This document shows, one piece after another, positions 61,811-64,000 of a stretch of 64,000 bases of DNA (the stretch's first letter is position 1; the number at the start of each line of letters is the position of its first letter). Under the pieces are notes generated by a model that was given only the letters and a program-made list of their open reading frames with translations, was not told the DNA's origin and ran no database searches. The translations under genes and the position numbers were made by a program. Origin of the DNA: Duncaniella sp. Lineage in GTDB: Bacteria > Bacteroidota > Bacteroidia > Bacteroidales > Muribaculaceae. The stretch lies in NCBI GenBank assembly GCA_023664955.1, contig JAMPEV010000002.1, positions 187,855 through 251,854 on the forward strand, read 5' to 3'.

Positions 61811-62458
61811 ATGGCAAAAGATTGTTTATTAGTTCTTTCAGGAGGCATGGACTCAACGACCATGCTATGGGAATACGCATCGGAGATTGCATTAGCAGTG
61901 ACATTCCAATATGGCTCTAACCACAACAAACGAGAATCAGAATGTGCACGTTGGAATTGTGAACAACTTGGGATAGAATGGATTGAGATTGATCTCCAAT
62001 TCATGAGTAAATATTTTAAAAGTTCACTCCTTGAAGGCGCTGATGCAATTCCTGAGGGCCATTATGAAGATGAGAATATGCGCTCCACAGTGGTGCCTTT
62101 TCGCAATGGTATAATGCTATCAGTAGCAGCCGGGCTTGCTGAGAGTCGCGGACTTAAGGCAGTGATGATGGCCAATCATTCGGGCGACCATGCCATATAT
62201 CCCGATTGCAGGCCTGAGTTTGTGAAAGCCATTGGGGATGCCATCAGTGCCGGGACATACGAGCACCTTGAACTTCGAGCGCCATATACCGGTGTGACAA
62301 AAGGGGAGATTGCCCTCCGAGGCAAGCATCTTGGCGTAGATTACAGTCACACCTACTCATGCTATAAGGGAGGAGAGAAGCATTGCGGAAAATGTGGCAC
62401 GTGTGTAGAACGTCGCGAAGCATTGGAATATGCGGGCATAACAGTTGAAAATGATTAA
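61811..62458 (+). CDS. queC: 7-cyano-7-deazaguanine synthase
   Basis: A 215-residue ATP-dependent enzyme making preQ0 from 7-carboxy-7-deazaguanine and ammonia. The PP-loop SGGMDST is at 10-16, and the zinc cysteines are in 'CYKGGEKHCGKCGTCVERR' near the C-terminus. It directly supplies the substrate of queF. Order queF-queC in one transcript is common in Bacteroidetes. The last eight bases overlap the next gene (ATGATTAA). Confidence 0.96.
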   Translation: MAKDCLLVLSGGMDSTTMLWEYASEIALAVTFQYGSNHNKRESECARWNCEQLGIEWIEIDLQFMSKYFKSSLLEGADAIPEGHYEDENMRSTVVPFRNGIMLSVAAGLAESRGLKAVMMANHSGDHAIYPDCRPEFVKAIGDAISAGTYEHLELRAPYTGVTKGEIALRGKHLGVDYSHTYSCYKGGEKHCGKCGTCVERREALEYAGITVEND

Positions 62459-63311
62459 GCAAAACATGACAAATACGCCAAGCCCGGGGAATGAGAAACG
62501 ACGCATGCGCCGCCGTAAATTTAGCTGGCGTAAGACATTGAGATTGTTTACGCCAATAATTTTCTTTGTGGTGCTCTGTGTGGTTATGTGTACGCCCACA
62601 TCAGAAAAGCCGGAGCCGGAGGATACACCAGTGCTAAAATTGGGCAAGAACTCCACAGTGTACGACCTTGAAGTAGATACTGTTAGTCGATTCCTTTGTC
62701 GCCTGGACTCTATGCCAGAACCGACACAGCGTATTAAAGTGAATTATTTTGGTAATTTGCGACCTTATTTCAATGATAGTAATTATGTGCATTGGGCAGA
62801 GGCAGAAAAAATAGGTATTCAACCGCTGACCGACACACGCTCACATTGGAAATTGAAACGACCGATTGTAAAAGTGACGACAAATGCCGATTTCTATCTT
62901 GACACATTGATATTTTCTCGTCCATACCTTGTGCCGGAAGCCGCAGTCACCCTTCACGAGATAGGGAAACGATTTCGTGATACCCTGAGAGTGAGAGGAG
63001 GGGGGGATTATCGCATAAAAGTCACGAGTCTCTTGCGCACTCCAAAAACTGTCAAGCGATTACGTCGAAGGAATAGGAATGCGATAGACTCCTCGGTACA
63101 TCAGTTGGGTACTACTTTCGACATATCCTATGCCTCCTTCATAGCCAATAATGACAAACATCCCCGCAGCGTCGAAGATCTCAAGGGTATTCTTGCTGAA
63201 GTGCTTAAAGCAATGCGCGAAGAGGGGAAAGTATATGTGAAATATGAAGTGGGGCAACCATGTTTCCATATCACAGCACGAAAGCCTATAGATATTAAGG
63301 AAACGAAGTAG
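62451..63311 (+). CDS. DUF5715-like membrane-anchored protein with M15-like motif
   Basis: A 286-residue protein with a basic cytoplasmic start (RRMRRRKFSWRK), one membrane helix (about 32-48, LFTPIIFFVVLCVVM) and a periplasmic domain. 'SLLRTPKTVKRLRRRNRNA' and 'SSVHQLGTTFDISY' recall the VanY/M15 D,D-carboxypeptidase fold, where H-x-x-G-x-x-x-D provides zinc ligands; the C-terminal 'QPCFHITA' adds another His. A role on peptidoglycan peptides is therefore possible, not shown. A TTG at 62445 is in frame, but the ATG at 62451 overlapping queC was preferred; 62466 is another ATG. It is probably co-transcribed with queC. Confidence 0.7.
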   Translation: MIKQNMTNTPSPGNEKRRMRRRKFSWRKTLRLFTPIIFFVVLCVVMCTPTSEKPEPEDTPVLKLGKNSTVYDLEVDTVSRFLCRLDSMPEPTQRIKVNYFGNLRPYFNDSNYVHWAEAEKIGIQPLTDTRSHWKLKRPIVKVTTNADFYLDTLIFSRPYLVPEAAVTLHEIGKRFRDTLRVRGGGDYRIKVTSLLRTPKTVKRLRRRNRNAIDSSVHQLGTTFDISYASFIANNDKHPRSVEDLKGILAEVLKAMREEGKVYVKYEVGQPCFHITARKPIDIKETK

Positions 63312-63316
63312 CGACT

Positions 63317-64000
63317 ATGGAAAAGAATAAGAATGCACATCGACCTTGGTTGGTACGGATATTGATAGGAATGGGAATTACGCTATCAATAATCGTAGTG
63401 CTTATCCTTGTCCTTATCACAGTTGCCGTTAACTATTTAAAGCCTGAAAAGTTAACCCCTTTGGTGTGTGAATACGCCAACAATTACCTTAATGCCGAAG
63501 TTGTGATTGATAGGTTAGAGATTTCATTCTACCATACTTTTCCTAAGTTTGAGATAGAGGTTGACGACTTACATATAAAGAGTAATGCATTTGAATATCT
63601 TCCTGATTCGATAAGGGCAGGTCTTCCTGTTTTCGCAGATTCTCTTCTGTCAATAAAGCAAATAAAGGGGGCATTGAATATCCCAAGTTTAATGGTGGGA
63701 AAAATTTCTCTTTATGATATTTTAATCGTACATCCGGAGATTAATGTGGTGCAAGCTACCCCCCATCTTGCCAACTATGACATATTCCCTGCAAGTGAGG
63801 AAAAGGGTGATGATACGAGAACTATACTTCCGGAAATCGGATTTGGGAAATTTGAAATTGAAGATGGCCTAAAAGCGAGATATGTTTCATTACAGGATAG
63901 CACTGATATGGGGGTGTCATTGACCACGACACAGGTAGATGGAAAAAACTCCCCAAATTATTCTATTGCCTTAGACGGAGTTGCTAATGCTGAGTTGACG
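63317..64000 (+). CDS. AsmA-like envelope protein, N-terminal part (gene runs off right edge)
   Basis: The first 228 codons of a protein starting at the ATG at 63317, with no stop before base 64000. A membrane helix near residues 15-38 (ILIGMGITLSIIVVLILVLI) is followed by 'LTPLVCEYANNYLNAEVVIDRLEISFYHTFPKFEIEVDDLHIKS', the usual AsmA opening with its 'P..EI..D' pattern. AsmA proteins bridge inner and outer membranes and are thought to move phospholipid. It begins 5 nt after the DUF5715-like gene. Confidence 0.82.
   Translation, partial: MEKNKNAHRPWLVRILIGMGITLSIIVVLILVLITVAVNYLKPEKLTPLVCEYANNYLNAEVVIDRLEISFYHTFPKFEIEVDDLHIKSNAFEYLPDSIRAGLPVFADSLLSIKQIKGALNIPSLMVGKISLYDILIVHPEINVVQATPHLANYDIFPASEEKGDDTRTILPEIGFGKFEIEDGLKARYVSLQDSTDMGVSLTTTQVDGKNSPNYSIALDGVANAELT

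Overview
The window is a chromosomal segment from a member of the Bacteroidales, most likely a gut Bacteroides or Muribaculaceae relative. The evidence is a SusC/SusD pair next to a hybrid two-component regulator, a GLPGLI-family protein, lipoprotein signal peptides, recurrent promoter-like sequences of the Bacteroidetes type (TTG/TTTG, 19-20 nt, TAnnTTTG), and almost no Shine-Dalgarno sequences. Genus cannot be fixed by eye. No rRNA, tRNA, CRISPR array or prophage was seen. The first gene (minus strand) and the last gene (plus strand) run off the ends.

Layout. 1-14.5 kb is mainly housekeeping and alpha-glucan genes: a phosphohexomutase, a MATE exporter, trigger factor, a secreted GH13 amylase-like enzyme, a TPR protein, glnS, a GH31 glycosidase and a GNAT acetyltransferase. 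14.8-28.2 kb is a polysaccharide utilization locus: susD and susC on the minus strand, and divergently a hybrid two-component sensor/AraC regulator followed by a GH43 lipoprotein and a GH105-DUF2264 fusion. 28.4-34.1 kb is a three-gene RND efflux pump. 34.2-40.2 kb is a compact minus-strand operon: holB, an AddB-like nuclease, hemW and a PHP-type phosphatase. 40.4-42.9 kb carries a patatin phospholipase and a cytoplasmic GH13 enzyme. 43.1-49.1 kb (minus) holds dipeptidyl peptidase III, an RlmI-like methyltransferase, rseP and dxr. 49.2-53.6 kb (plus) holds a large TPR protein and a dcp-type peptidase.

53.7-59.6 kb is the most unusual unit: a minus-strand operon of a BlaI-type repressor, a BlaR1-type M56 membrane protease carrying two TonB C-terminal domains, a GLPGLI protein and a TonB-receptor-like outer membrane barrel. 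There is no beta-lactamase and no penicillin-sensor domain, so this looks like an antirepressor circuit re-used to control an envelope system. Next to it, 59.7-61.3 kb is a small decayed accessory patch: an XRE regulator, an EVE/PUA-like gene broken by one in-frame TAA, and the 3' end of an ISAs1-type transposase. 61.3-64 kb is queF, queC, a DUF5715-like protein and the start of an AsmA-like protein.

How the genes work together: the PUL is a complete sense-import-degrade unit, and its enzymes suggest a glucuronic-acid-capped galactan such as type II arabinogalactan. The GH13, GH31 and phosphohexomutase genes fit alpha-glucan breakdown and entry of glucose phosphates into metabolism. Promoter positions were used to choose start codons for glnS, dxr and the blaI-like gene. 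All family assignments are from sequence motifs and memory of the families; no database search was possible.
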